From Clostridia bacterium (lineage in GTDB: Bacteria > Bacillota > Clostridia > Oscillospirales > Acutalibacteraceae): a DNA stretch of 64,000 nt. Shown here in pieces: positions 47,566-56,541 of this stretch; the stretch's first letter is position 1; each line of letters starts with the position of its first letter. The translations under genes and the position numbers were made by a program. The DNA lies in NCBI GenBank assembly GCA_017428625.1, contig JAFRQM010000001.1:1-64000 (forward strand), in the 5' to 3' direction. The notes beneath the pieces were generated by a model, which saw only the letters and a program-made list of their open reading frames with translations, was not told where the DNA came from and did no database searches.

Positions 47566-48573
47566 TTATATTCTGTGCAGGAGGTTGAGGGCTTTATTGG
47601 CGAGGGGTTTGAAGACGAGGTAGAACTCGCCGCAGTAGCAGACGAAGGAGGAGCCCAGACTCTGCTTGTATCTGTGCAGGCCGTAGTGCGGATTATCGGG
47701 CTCGGGGAAGCCTTCAACGCCCCGAAGGTCAAAATATTTATACCCTTTGTCAACGGCGTGGCACTGCATTTTCCACTGCAGAAACTCATTGGGGTGGTTT
47801 TTGAGTCTGCTCTGATCGGAACAGCCATACATATACCACATTCTGTTGCCGAGTTCAACGGCGAAGGTGGCGGCGACGGGGGTGCCTTCTTCTTCGGCTA
47901 TCCAGAAAGACGCGCCTTCAAGATTGTTTATAAATGAAGTGTAATACTTTGTGCTGTGAGGTCTGAAACCGTTTTTTTCGCCTGTTTGTTTCATCATTTC
48001 GACAAAGGCGGGTATGTCTTTCTCCGTTCCCATACGCAGGGTGAGGTTTTTCTCCGATTTTTTTATGTGACCTTTCATTGTGCGGTGATAAATAGCGAAA
48101 AGCTCCTCATGGGTGTGAATCTCACTTAAATCCGTAACATAGGCTACTCTCGGGTTGGAGAGTGAAAAATCGGAGGCCGTGTTTACGGTGAAGCCCATAT
48201 CCGCGGTAAGTTTAAGAAAATCTTTGTTCTCGCTGAGAATCATCGGGTCGATTTTAAGCACCATGGTGTTGTGCTTTTTCGCGAGCGCTTTTGCCGCTTC
48301 GATAAGCTGCCTGAAAGTGTCAAAGTCGTTTTCATCAAAGAGCGGGCCTCTCGGAGAGTAGAGCCTGGTCATATTCGTATGGTTGATTTTTGAGATGAGA
48401 ACGCACATAACGCCTTTGATTCTGCCCGAATCGTCACGGCAGATTATTGCCGACCAGCCGTCATAGTTTTTGACTTTTCCCCAGGATGAAGTCTGCTCGA
48501 AGTGGCATTTTTCGTGCGAGCGCACAAACGCGTCTGCCTCCTGCGCGTGGTCTATATCAACAATTTCAGTCAT
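47566..48573 (-). CDS. FemAB/FemX-family aminoacyltransferase
   Basis: 335 residues, double GNAT fold. Members attach amino acids from aminoacyl-tRNA to peptidoglycan-precursor peptides. HFEQTSSWGKVK is the typical first motif, YSPRGPLFD and KIDPMI mark the first lobe, and MWYMYGCSD and FLQWKMQCHAVDKGYKYFDLRGVEG the second. The lipid-flippase gene lies 11 nt upstream, so the pair likely builds and exports branched lipid II. AAGGAGAAA precedes the ATG. Confidence 0.88.
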   Translation of the reverse strand: MTEIVDIDHAQEADAFVRSHEKCHFEQTSSWGKVKNYDGWSAIICRDDSGRIKGVMCVLISKINHTNMTRLYSPRGPLFDENDFDTFRQLIEAAKALAKKHNTMVLKIDPMILSENKDFLKLTADMGFTVNTASDFSLSNPRVAYVTDLSEIHTHEELFAIYHRTMKGHIKKSEKNLTLRMGTEKDIPAFVEMMKQTGEKNGFRPHSTKYYTSFINNLEGASFWIAEEEGTPVAATFAVELGNRMWYMYGCSDQSRLKNHPNEFLQWKMQCHAVDKGYKYFDLRGVEGFPEPDNPHYGLHRYKQSLGSSFVCYCGEFYLVFKPLANKALNLLHRI

Positions 48574-48584
48574 ATCTTTTCTCC

Positions 48585-50417
48585 TTAATCGGCGATGAGA
48601 TTGCGTTTTTCGAGTATGCCGACAATTTTTCTGCCGCCGGGCAGGGTGATTATGTCATCCTTGCGGATTGCTTTAAAAAGAAGAATTGTTACGGCGTAGA
48701 TGATAACCGCCGCCGCTATGCCAGCGAGGGTTGCGAAGGTGTTGCCGTTGAGTATACTCTGGGGGCTGCCGGCGGGGAGTATGCGTATTGCGAGAGCATA
48801 AGCGCCGTAAGCGCCGGCAAGGCTTAAGCCCGCGCAGGCGAGTGGACGGATGACAATATTAACCCAGCTGACTCCGGCGCCCGTGAGTTTGAGCAGGCGG
48901 TTTAGGTTCACGGCGACAACCGTGACATAGAACAGCACCGTGCCGATGAGCGCGCCGTAAATGTTTATGCGGTAGTTGCCGACAAAAATGTAGTTGCACA
49001 CGATTTTGAGAACAGCCGCGACACAGACGGTTTTTGCGGGAATGTCGCTTCTGCCGATTGCCTGAAGCATATTCGTAATCGGGGTTGAAACGCCGATTAC
49101 AAGCATCGCTATGCCGTAAATTGCCATAATCGGGGCGACTATCGCTATTGAATCCGAACTTGAGCCTCTGCCGTAGATTATTGTGAGAATCGGTTTTGCC
49201 ATAACCGCCATACCGCCGCCGACGGGCATCGCTATAAGCATTGCCATGCGCAGAACGGTCTCGATGATGTTTTTGATTTCATCTTTTTTAACCTGAGTCC
49301 ACGCGGTGGCGAGAGCGGGAAGGGAACTGAGACCGAGCTGAACGGTTATCATCGGCACAAGCCCTTTGAAATCGAGCGCCATACCGTAGGAACCCCAGAG
49401 ATATTTTATGACCTCGTTCTTTTCTTTGATATTCAGCCTGCCGCGCGCTATAGCCGCGTCAAACGAGGCTTTGAACATATTTTTGATGTATTCAAAACCT
49501 TCGGGCGATTCAACCGCCGCTTTGAGACGCGCCTGAATGGTAGCTGTATCTATAAGATTGGTTATGTTGAGAACAAGGGCGCTTATAATCATCGGAACGG
49601 CGATTTTAATCATTGTTTTGCCGAGTTCTCTGTCTGTTTTGGCGCAGGGGGTGCTTTCAAGTTCTTCTTTTGTGAAGCCCGTGCCTCTTACGCGGAAATA
49701 AACAGCGAGGAATATTGTGCTTGCAACCGATCCGCAGGTAACGCCGAACACCGCGCCCGCCGCAGCCCAGGGGACTATTGCGCCGTTTGCCTCAATGTTG
49801 TTTGTGACAAGCGTGCCGAAAACCGTTGCCTGAGCGCCGCCCGATGCCGCCATGCCCGATGTGTATTGCGACATTCCGATTGTTTGTATAATCTTTATGA
49901 AAACAAGGCCGAAGCAGAGTTTGCCGAGTGCCTCGATAACCTGCGAAATGCCCGTGGGCATCATATTTGACCTGCCCTCGTAATAGCCGCGGTAGGCGGA
50001 CATATAATAGCAGAAGAAAATGGAGGGCGCTATGCACAGCAGAGCGGGAATGTTGCGCACATTGGCGATATATTTCGCGTAGGGGTAGGTGATTGCGAAC
50101 ATAAACAGCGTGCCCGCGAGACCGACGATGAAGAAAACCTTTTTGGAGACTTTTTGCACGCGGAGCGTTTCGCCGTATTGACCCTTTGCCGCGGCGTCGG
50201 CAACCATTTTGAGAACGGCGACCGAAAGGCCCGACATCGCTATTGAGAAGATGGGGGTGTAAACCTCGTAGGCGGAGTTGAAATAGCCTCTGCCGACGGT
50301 GCCGAGCATATCCGTCATCGGAATTTTGAAAATTACGCCTATTATTTTAACCAATACTGTTGACGCGACAAGAATCATCGCGCCGTTCATCATTGATTGT
50401 CTGCCCTGATTTTTCAT
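48585..50417 (-). CDS. MOP-superfamily lipid flippase (SpoVB/MurJ-like)
   Basis: 610 residues, about 14 membrane helices. ILVASTVLVKIIGVIFKIPMTDMLG near the N-terminus and PSIFFCYYMSAYRGYYEGRSNMMPTGISQV are typical of the polysaccharide-transport/SpoVB group. Translocates undecaprenyl-linked sugars such as lipid II or a surface polysaccharide unit. A 90-residue insert between helices (about 285-355) is unusual: it holds charged sequence (ARLKAAVESPEGFEYIK). Pairing with a FemAB-like gene favours lipid II. Confidence 0.85.
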   Translation of the reverse strand: MKNQGRQSMMNGAMILVASTVLVKIIGVIFKIPMTDMLGTVGRGYFNSAYEVYTPIFSIAMSGLSVAVLKMVADAAAKGQYGETLRVQKVSKKVFFIVGLAGTLFMFAITYPYAKYIANVRNIPALLCIAPSIFFCYYMSAYRGYYEGRSNMMPTGISQVIEALGKLCFGLVFIKIIQTIGMSQYTSGMAASGGAQATVFGTLVTNNIEANGAIVPWAAAGAVFGVTCGSVASTIFLAVYFRVRGTGFTKEELESTPCAKTDRELGKTMIKIAVPMIISALVLNITNLIDTATIQARLKAAVESPEGFEYIKNMFKASFDAAIARGRLNIKEKNEVIKYLWGSYGMALDFKGLVPMITVQLGLSSLPALATAWTQVKKDEIKNIIETVLRMAMLIAMPVGGGMAVMAKPILTIIYGRGSSSDSIAIVAPIMAIYGIAMLVIGVSTPITNMLQAIGRSDIPAKTVCVAAVLKIVCNYIFVGNYRINIYGALIGTVLFYVTVVAVNLNRLLKLTGAGVSWVNIVIRPLACAGLSLAGAYGAYALAIRILPAGSPQSILNGNTFATLAGIAAAVIIYAVTILLFKAIRKDDIITLPGGRKIVGILEKRNLIAD

Positions 50418-50518
50418 GCGTTTCTTCCTTTATTGAAAAGATTTCACAAAAAACAATATCCAAATAAATATACCACATAACGCGCAAAAAGTCCATATAT
50501 TATTGATATATAAAGAAA

Positions 50519-50992
50519 ATGTTGTTCTTGATAATCGGCGGGGCGGTTGTTATAATTAAGAAAAAGACGAAAAACGCGGATTTGCGGCGCAACTGCAGGG
50601 CAGTTGTTGAAAATGTGAAAACGGTTAAACCGATTCCATATAACGATTTTGACGGCGCCTGCTGTGTGGCGGCTGCCTTCCGTTTTGAGAGTGAGGAAAA
50701 ATGCCGCGCGTTTGCGGAGAAAATGAATGAGAAGGGTTATTATATTCCGATTCCCATTGACGCGGGCAGGCATGTTTATACCGACTGGTCGCAGATTATG
50801 CAGAAATGGGGAGCGGTCCACCCCGCGATGGACCCGTTTAAATTTAAAGAAAATCAGGGGCTCAATATGAATTACACCCCCGATATGTGCAAAAAATCGC
50901 TCGATATTCTCGCGCGCACAGCATACCTCGACATAAACCCCGATTGGACCGAAGAAGAGTTGCAGAAGGTAATTGACGCGGTGAATTGTTAG
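50519..50992 (+). pseudogene. Remnant of a DegT/DnrJ/EryC1-type aminotransferase
   Basis: An open frame of 157 codons reads like the C-terminal third of a PLP-dependent sugar aminotransferase: GGAVVI near the start resembles the GGAV that follows the PLP lysine, and AKKSLDILARTAYLDINPDWTEEELQKVI-like sequence is the usual ending. The fold's large domain with the lysine is missing, and the segment between GGAVV and NVKTV is shortened. No ribosome site. It lies divergent to the flippase gene, where polysaccharide genes would be at home. Confidence 0.6.
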
Positions 50993-51215
50993 ATTTTGGA
51001 TGTAACCCCTTCCGTCTTGTTCGCTGCGCTCACAATCCACCTCCACCGAGGGTGGAGGCTATGACGAGGTTGCGGCGGGATGGGGTCATCCCGCCCTACG
51101 GTTTTATTTTTTGTTTTCTGTTTTCTGTTTCCTATCTCCGATTTTCTATTCCCTGTTCCCTGTTTCCTCACCTAACCCCTAACCTCTAATCCTTGACTCC
51201 TACTTCCCGACCACT
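50993..51215. repeat. Repeat mosaic downstream of secA
   Basis: Bipartite element (51006-51064, first hairpin GTTCGCTGCGCTCAC imperfect, second CCTCCACC/GGTGGAGG), GGCGGGAT/ATCCCGCC hairpin with CTAC foot (51074-51099), TTTTCTGTTTTCTG and CCTAACC heptamer-like runs (51108-51212). Confidence 0.7.
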
Positions 51216-51248
51216 AAAAAAGGGCGACTGTCAGTCGCCCTTTTTTTT
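51216..51248 (-). terminator. Terminator of secA built on the GGGCGACTG palindrome
   Basis: GGGCGACTG-T-CAGTCGCCC between six A and eight T; works on both strands. The same hairpin occurs with a CTAC foot at 6688 and, with a changed loop, at 25277 and 29896. Confidence 0.88.
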
Positions 51249-54009
51249 AACCTTTTCTCACATCGCCGCAGCAGTTTTTATACTTTTTGCCGCTGCCGCA
51301 GGGGCAGGGGTCGTTGGGGCCGATTTTCTTCGCTTTGTTGCGGACCGTTCTGCCCTTTTCGCTGCCGTCGGAGGAGCCGGATGAACTTGTGGAGGTGATT
51401 TTTGCCGCCTGCTCCCTTCTGGTGTCTTCCTCCGTTTTAATCATAACGGTAAGCATCTGTTTTACGGTGTTTTCGCGGATGGCTGTTGTCATCTCGTCAA
51501 ACATATCGTAACTTTCCATCCTGTAAGCCACAATCGGGTCGGTCTGGCCGTAGGCGCGCAGGCCTATGCCGCGGCGCAGCTGATCCATGGCGTCAATGTG
51601 ATCCATCCAGTTGGAGTCAACATTGCGAAGAAGAATCATTCTCTCAAGCTCACGCATAAGCGGAGTGCCGTCGGGCGTGGCGCCGAACATCTTTTCACGC
51701 TCTTCATAACGTTTCTCGCCGCGTTCGATAAGCATCTCTTTGGCTTCTTCGGGGTCAATGACGCCGTCTTTGAAATCATCTTCGGTTGTAAGCCAGCCGA
51801 GGAATTTCTCGCGCAGACCGTCAACATTCCAGTCGTCGGGGGTGACGGCTTTGGAGCAGTAGAAATCAACGCTCTCCTCAATGCAGTCGCGCATCATTTT
51901 GTTTATGCTCTTTTTGAGGTCTTCGCCGTCAAGCACCTGGTTGCGCTGGCCGTAGATGAGCTCTCTCTGGCGGTTCATAACATCGTCGAAATCAAGGGTG
52001 TTCTTTCTGATTTCAAAGTTTTTGCCCTCAATACGCTTTTGGGCGTTTTCAACGGTTTTGGAAATAAGTTTTGCCTCAATGGGCATATCCTCCGCGGCGT
52101 TGAGGGTGTCCATCATACGGGTTATTCTCTCGCCGCCGAACAGACGCATAAGGTCATCCTCAAGCGAGAGATAAAAGCGGCTCTCGCCGGGGTCGCCCTG
52201 TCTGCCGGAACGGCCTCGCAGCTGGTTGTCAATTCGCCTTGACTCGTGGCGCTCCGTGCCGATTATGAACAGACCGCCCGCCTCGCGGACTTTGTCAGCC
52301 TCGTCTCTGATTTCATCTTTATATTTATTCTCAAGGTTGTGGAAAGTTTCACGCGCCTCGATAATCTGCTCATCATCCGTTTCCGCGAAGCCGGTAGCTT
52401 CGGCTATAAGCTCCTCCGGGTACTGCATACGGCGCATTTCGGCTTTGGCGAGATATTCCGGGTTGCCGCCGAGCATAATGTCGGTGCCGCGCCCCGCCAT
52501 ATTTGTGGCGATTGTGACCGCGCCGTATTTGCCCGCCTGGGCGACAATTTCCGCCTCTTTGTCGTGGAATTTGGCATTGAGCACCTCGTGCTTTATGCCG
52601 CGCTTTTTAAGCATACTGCTGAGGGTTTCGGATTTCTCAACCGAAACGGTGCCGACCAGCACGGGCTGGCCTTTTGCGTGGCACTCCTCAATCTGCTGAA
52701 TAACGGCGTTGTATTTGACCTTGACGGTTTTATAGACCACATCGGGGTGGTCTTTTCTTATCATCGGTTTGTTTGTTTCGATTTCAACAACATCGAGGTT
52801 GTAAATCTGACGGAATTCCTGACTTTCGGTCATTGCCGTGCCGGTCATACCGGAGAGTTTTTTGTAAAGGCGGAAATAATTCTGGAAGGTGATTGTCGCG
52901 AGGGTTTTGCTCTCGTGGGCAACCTCAACGTTTTCTTTTGCCTCAATCGCCTGGTGCAGACCTTCGTTGTAGCGTCTGCCATACATAATTCTGCCCGTGA
53001 ACTCGTCAACGATAAGAACCTGATTGTCTTTGACAACATAGTCAACATCGCGCTTCATAACGCCGATTGCCTTGATTGCCTGGTTGATGTGGTGCTGGAG
53101 GGTCATATTCTCGGCATCCATAAGGTTTTCAAGGTTGAAGTAACGCTCCGCCTTTTTAACGCCGTGCTGAGTGAGGGTTGCGGTTTTTGCCTTTTCGTCA
53201 ACAACATAGTCGGCGTCGTCATCAACAAGGTCTTCGATATTGTCTTTTTTCATTGTCTCTTTGACCTTCGCCATTTTGAGAGTGTGGGCGAAGGAGTTGG
53301 CGATTTTATATAGGTCTGTTGACTTGTCGCCTCTGCCGCTTATGATAAGGGGCGTTCTCGCCTCATCGATAAGAATGGAGTCAACCTCATCGACTATGGC
53401 GAAGGGGTGGCCGCGCTGAACGCGGTATTCGGCATAGGGCACCATATTGTCACGAAGGTAGTCAAAGCCCATCTCATTGTTCGTGCCGTAGGTTATGTCG
53501 GCAAGATACGCCTCTCGGCGCTCGTCATTCTCTTTTTCGTGAACGATAAGACCGACCGTAAGACCCATAAAGCGGTAAACCTTACCCATCCACTCGCTGT
53601 CGCGGCGGGCAAGGTAGTCGTTGACGGTAACGATGTGAACGCCCTCGCCCGTGAGCGCGTTGAGGTAAGCGGGCAGGGTCGCGACGAGGGTTTTGCCTTC
53701 GCCTGTTTTCATCTCGGCTATTCTGCCCTGATGCAGAATTATGCCGCCGATAATCTGAACGGGGAAGTGCTTCATATTAAGCACGCGCCACGACGCCTCG
53801 CGGAAAGCCGCGAACGCCTCGGGCAGAATGTCGTCAAGCGTTTCGCCTTTTGCGAGGCGCTCTTTGAACTCGGGCGTTTTTGCCTGAAGTTCCGGGTCGC
53901 TGAGTTTTGCGAACTCGCCTTCAAGTTCAAGAACTCTGTCGCAAAGCGGCCTTATGCGCTTTGTTTCTTTCTCGGAATAGTTGCCGAAAATCTTTGTGAA
54001 AAGTCCCAT
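51247..54009 (-). CDS. secA: Preprotein translocase ATPase SecA
   Basis: 920 residues, cytosol and membrane surface; drives export through Sec[23 protein letters not shown] is Walker [20 protein letters not shown] is Walker [10 protein letters not shown] and [18 protein letters not shown] are in the second motor domain. C-terminal SEC-C zinc motif [14 protein letters not shown] follows a Ser/Gly linker. ATG with AAAGGT before it. Full length, no defects seen. Confidence 0.97.
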   Translation of the reverse strand: MGLFTKIFGNYSEKETKRIRPLCDRVLELEGEFAKLSDPELQAKTPEFKERLAKGETLDDILPEAFAAFREASWRVLNMKHFPVQIIGGIILHQGRIAEMKTGEGKTLVATLPAYLNALTGEGVHIVTVNDYLARRDSEWMGKVYRFMGLTVGLIVHEKENDERREAYLADITYGTNNEMGFDYLRDNMVPYAEYRVQRGHPFAIVDEVDSILIDEARTPLIISGRGDKSTDLYKIANSFAHTLKMAKVKETMKKDNIEDLVDDDADYVVDEKAKTATLTQHGVKKAERYFNLENLMDAENMTLQHHINQAIKAIGVMKRDVDYVVKDNQVLIVDEFTGRIMYGRRYNEGLHQAIEAKENVEVAHESKTLATITFQNYFRLYKKLSGMTGTAMTESQEFRQIYNLDVVEIETNKPMIRKDHPDVVYKTVKVKYNAVIQQIEECHAKGQPVLVGTVSVEKSETLSSMLKKRGIKHEVLNAKFHDKEAEIVAQAGKYGAVTIATNMAGRGTDIMLGGNPEYLAKAEMRRMQYPEELIAEATGFAETDDEQIIEARETFHNLENKYKDEIRDEADKVREAGGLFIIGTERHESRRIDNQLRGRSGRQGDPGESRFYLSLEDDLMRLFGGERITRMMDTLNAAEDMPIEAKLISKTVENAQKRIEGKNFEIRKNTLDFDDVMNRQRELIYGQRNQVLDGEDLKKSINKMMRDCIEESVDFYCSKAVTPDDWNVDGLREKFLGWLTTEDDFKDGVIDPEEAKEMLIERGEKRYEEREKMFGATPDGTPLMRELERMILLRNVDSNWMDHIDAMDQLRRGIGLRAYGQTDPIVAYRMESYDMFDEMTTAIRENTVKQMLTVMIKTEEDTRREQAAKITSTSSSGSSDGSEKGRTVRNKAKKIGPNDPCPCGSGKKYKNCCGDVRKG

Positions 54010-54111
54010 AGATGCGTTTTACCTTTCTGTATGTCGATTTGTGAATTTTATATTGTATAAATCCCCATGCTGTGATAAAATGGTTGCAGCAAACCGAAAG
54101 GGGATTTTATT

Positions 54112-54609
54112 TTGGCTAAAAGAACTGACTACATTTCGTGGGATGAATATTTTATGGGCATTGCCCTGCTGAGCGCGAAAAGGAGCAAGGACCCTAACAC
54201 GCAGGTGGGCGCCTGCATAGTAAACAGCAGCAACAAAATTATGTCGGTGGGCTACAACGGCTTCCCCGCCGGTTGCAGTGATGACGAGTTCCCCTGGGAA
54301 CGCTCGGGCGACACATACGACACGAAATACCCTTATGTGTGTCACGCGGAGTTAAACGCCATATTAAACTCGGCGGGCGGAGATCTGAAGGGCTGCAAAA
54401 TCTATGTTGCGCTGTTCCCCTGCAACGAGTGCGCGAAAGCGATTATTCAGTGCGGAATAAAAGAGGTTTATTATCTCTCCGACAAATACGCCGATTCGCC
54501 CTCAACAAGGGCTTCAAAAAGGATGTTTGACGCGGCGGGCGTGAAATACACAAACTTAAAGCCGTCCGAAAACAACATTATAATTGATTTTGACGCCGAA
54601 AAGGTTTAA
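54112..54609 (+). CDS. Deoxycytidylate (dCMP) deaminase
   Basis: 165 residues. Zinc motifs CHAELNAIL (His and catalytic Glu) and [10 protein letters not shown] (two Cys). [14 protein letters not shown] and [11 protein letters not shown] fit the dCMP/ComEB group. Makes dUMP for dTMP synthesis. TTG start with AAAGGGGA upstream. Divergent from secA. Confidence 0.9.
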   Translation: MAKRTDYISWDEYFMGIALLSAKRSKDPNTQVGACIVNSSNKIMSVGYNGFPAGCSDDEFPWERSGDTYDTKYPYVCHAELNAILNSAGGDLKGCKIYVALFPCNECAKAIIQCGIKEVYYLSDKYADSPSTRASKRMFDAAGVKYTNLKPSENNIIIDFDAEKV

Positions 54610-54616
54610 ACGATAA

Positions 54617-54641
54617 AGTTCCGTGAAAACGGAGCTTTTTT
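54617..54641 (+). terminator. Terminator of the dCMP deaminase gene
   Basis: AGTTCCGT / ACGGAGCT stem with one G-T pair, GAAA loop, T-run. Confidence 0.75.
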
Positions 54642-54667
54642 GTTGCGTAAAAACGGTTGTTTAACGC

Positions 54668-54691
54668 GGCACGGATGTATCCGTGCCCTGC
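54668..54691 (-). repeat. GTAG-type palindrome flanking the RAYT gene (3' side)
   Basis: GGCACGGATGTATCCGTGCC followed by CTGC (GCAG on the minus strand), 10 nt beyond the transposase stop. Same orientation as the 5' flanking copy. Confidence 0.8.
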
Positions 54692-54701
54692 GTTTTCAGC
54701 A

Positions 54702-55187
54702 TCAATAATAATCATCCGATTCCCATTTTGCCGGATTCTCGTCAATATAAGTCCAAATATTTTCATAATCGGATTGATTTCTGATTATATGGTCATAAAA
54801 CCCTGTTTGCCATAATTTTAACCCGGGAAACTTTTGGTGAATATTCCTCGTAACAGCTGCTTTATAATTGCCGATTACAGTTCCCGGAGTAGGGCACGCA
54901 TATATGCGTGCCGTATGTTTTACCGAGTCGGTTAAGGGCTTTTCAAACGCCAAAACCGCGTGTATGTGATTTGGCATTACAACATATTTATCCGGTTTTA
55001 CACAGGAAAATATTTCGGGAATCCTGCAAATGCAATCTTCTGCGATTTTTCCGCATTCGGTCAGATTACCCGTCATCCCGAAAAAATGCTGTTTCTCAAA
55101 TGTGCAGATTGTTACAAAATAATAATTGTTTTGCGAGTAATCGAATTCTCTTAACCGAAGTCTTTTGCGTTTTGGCAAATCGTTCAT
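54702..55187 (-). CDS. REP-associated tyrosine transposase (RAYT, Y1 family)
   Basis: 161 residues, the IS200-like HUH fold. HUH pair H74/H76 in VMPNHIHAVL; catalytic Tyr Y131 in TGFYDHIIRNQSDYE; N-terminal YFVTICTFEKQHFFG and C-terminal WTYIDENPAKW are family marks. Such enzymes nick single-stranded REP hairpins next to a GTAG tetranucleotide. Residues 92-100 (TARIYACPT) are encoded by a complete copy of the window's GGCACGCAT palindrome, in frame. All catalytic residues appear intact. No ribosome site is evident before the ATG. Confidence 0.88.
   Translation of the reverse strand: MNDLPKRKRLRLREFDYSQNNYYFVTICTFEKQHFFGMTGNLTECGKIAEDCICRIPEIFSCVKPDKYVVMPNHIHAVLAFEKPLTDSVKHTARIYACPTPGTVIGNYKAAVTRNIHQKFPGLKLWQTGFYDHIIRNQSDYENIWTYIDENPAKWESDDYY
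54889..54912 (+). repeat. GTAG palindrome inside the RAYT coding sequence
   Basis: GTAG then GGCACGCATATATGCGTGCC, opposite in orientation to the two flanking copies. It codes in frame for ARIYACPT on the minus strand, in the loop between the HUH motif and the Tyr helix. Confidence 0.85.
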
Positions 55188-55448
55188 TTTATTATGACTC
55201 GTTTCAGAATTTTATGCGGCACGGATGTATCCGTGCCCTACTGTAAAGTTTACCCGTCTCCAAAAGGAGGGTTCAGCGAAGGTTTAAGCGCTAACGAATG
55301 GCTTTCTTCAAACTGTGTTTTTGAAATAAAACCTTTGTTGAATTTTATTTCGTTTATCCAATTATATAAATCATATGGAAGAGAATTGTTCAGCGTAAAA
55401 CAGGTTCACTTTATTGTCAAATAATCAAAAAACCTTTGTATAAAGGGC
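55188..55448. repeat. GTAG palindrome 5' of RAYT and AT-rich gap
   Basis: GGCACGGAT palindrome with CTAC foot (55218-55241), 30 nt upstream of the RAYT start. Then CTCCAAAAGGAG (55259-55270), a small hairpin, and AT-rich sequence. A minus-strand frame (about 55256-55415, LPYDLYNWINEIKFNKGF) has no start and may be a gene scrap. Confidence 0.7.
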
Positions 55449-56213
55449 TTATATATCAATTATCAGTTCCACCGGACAGTGGTCGGAACCGTAAACCTCA
55501 TTGTGTATGAGTGAGTCTCTCAGGTTCGGCTGAAGGCGGTTTGACGCGATAAAATAGTCAATGCGCCAGCCCGCGTTGTTCTCTCTGGCGTGAAAACGGT
55601 ATGACCACCAGCTGTAACGCTGTTCGGCGTCGGGGTAAAAATAACGGAAGGTGTCGGTAAAGCCCGCCGCGAGCAGTTCATTGAATTTGCCGCGCTCTTC
55701 ATCTGAAAACCCCGCGTTGCCTCTGTTGGCTTTGGGGTTTTTAAGGTCGATTTCGTTGTGAGCGACATTGAGGTCGCCGCAGAATATGACGGGCTTTCTG
55801 CCGTCGAGTTCACTTACATAAGCCCTGAACGCGTCTTCCCAGCTCATACGGTAATCGATTCTGACAAGACCGTCGCGGGCGTTGGGAACATAAACGCCGA
55901 TAAAATAATAATTCTCAAATTCAAGGGTGATAACCCTGCCTTCGGTGTCGTGTTCGGGAATGCCGAGCCCGTAGGTGACGGCGAGCGGCTCCTCTTTTGA
56001 AAAGACGGCGACTCCAGAATACCCTTTTTTCTCGGCGTAGTTCCAGTATTGATTGTAGCCGGGCAGGTCAAGGGTAATCTGACCGTCAACAACTTTTGTC
56101 TCCTGCAGGCAGAAAATATCCGCGTCAAGCGACGCGAAACTCTCATAAAAGCCTTTGCCGAGGCAGGCTCTTATGCCGTTGACATTCCAGGATACAAAGC
56201 GTTTTTGTGCCAT
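55449..56213 (-). CDS. xth: Exodeoxyribonuclease III
   Basis: 254 residues, standard length. Cuts abasic sites and degrades 3' ends in base-excision repair. WNVNGIRA, LQETK (catalytic Glu), CGDLNVAHNEIDL and WRIDYF, then YGSDHCPVEL with the catalytic Asp-His, are all present. GGAGG precedes the ATG. Confidence 0.96.
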   Translation of the reverse strand: MAQKRFVSWNVNGIRACLGKGFYESFASLDADIFCLQETKVVDGQITLDLPGYNQYWNYAEKKGYSGVAVFSKEEPLAVTYGLGIPEHDTEGRVITLEFENYYFIGVYVPNARDGLVRIDYRMSWEDAFRAYVSELDGRKPVIFCGDLNVAHNEIDLKNPKANRGNAGFSDEERGKFNELLAAGFTDTFRYFYPDAEQRYSWWSYRFHARENNAGWRIDYFIASNRLQPNLRDSLIHNEVYGSDHCPVELIIDI

Positions 56214-56355
56214 AATTACCTCCGTAAAACAGTTATTTCCGGCGCTATTAAAATATTATAACACATATTTTAATAAATGTCACATATTTTTTAAAGAGGG
56301 TGTGAATTTACGGCGCTGTTCCGGCTGACGGAAAAACAGTTTTGCTTTTATGCCC

Positions 56356-56402
56356 AAATCGGCGACGGCGTATTTGTTCAAAACGCCGATTTGCTGTTTT
56401 TT
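56356..56402. terminator. Orphan bidirectional terminator-like hairpin
   Basis: AAATCGGCG / CGCCGATTT stem with a 19-nt loop, extended by CAG/CTG and flanked by T- and A-runs. No annotated gene ends here on the plus strand; a short transcript from about 56280 would end at it. Confidence 0.45.
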
Positions 56403-56428
56403 ATGCTTACAGTTTTCGCTCTGCGGTA

Positions 56429-56457
56429 TTGACAAACCCCTTTTATTGTTGTAAATT
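56429..56457 (+). promoter_or_regulatory. Promoter of the first paralogous lipoprotein
   Basis: TTGACA, 17-bp spacer, TAAATT, about 85 nt before the start. Confidence 0.6.
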
Positions 56458-56541
56458 TTTAATTGATATTATGCGTTTTTGTGCCGAGCAATCGGCTCGG
56501 CGCTTTTATCGCAGAAAATCTATTTCAGGAGGATATCAGTA

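Noticed and set aside
50444..51046. Minus-strand frame opposite the aminotransferase remnant
   Set aside because: The plus frame has recognisable aminotransferase C-terminal sequence; the minus one is compositionally odd with no motifs.
52246..53313. Long open frame opposite secA, and similar antisense frames across most genes
   Set aside because: They mirror the codon bias of the real gene, lack ribosome sites and show no family motifs.
55256..55415. Minus-strand coding fragment next to RAYT
   Set aside because: No start codon, no recognisable family, and its end overlaps a repeat-like hairpin; too weak to call.
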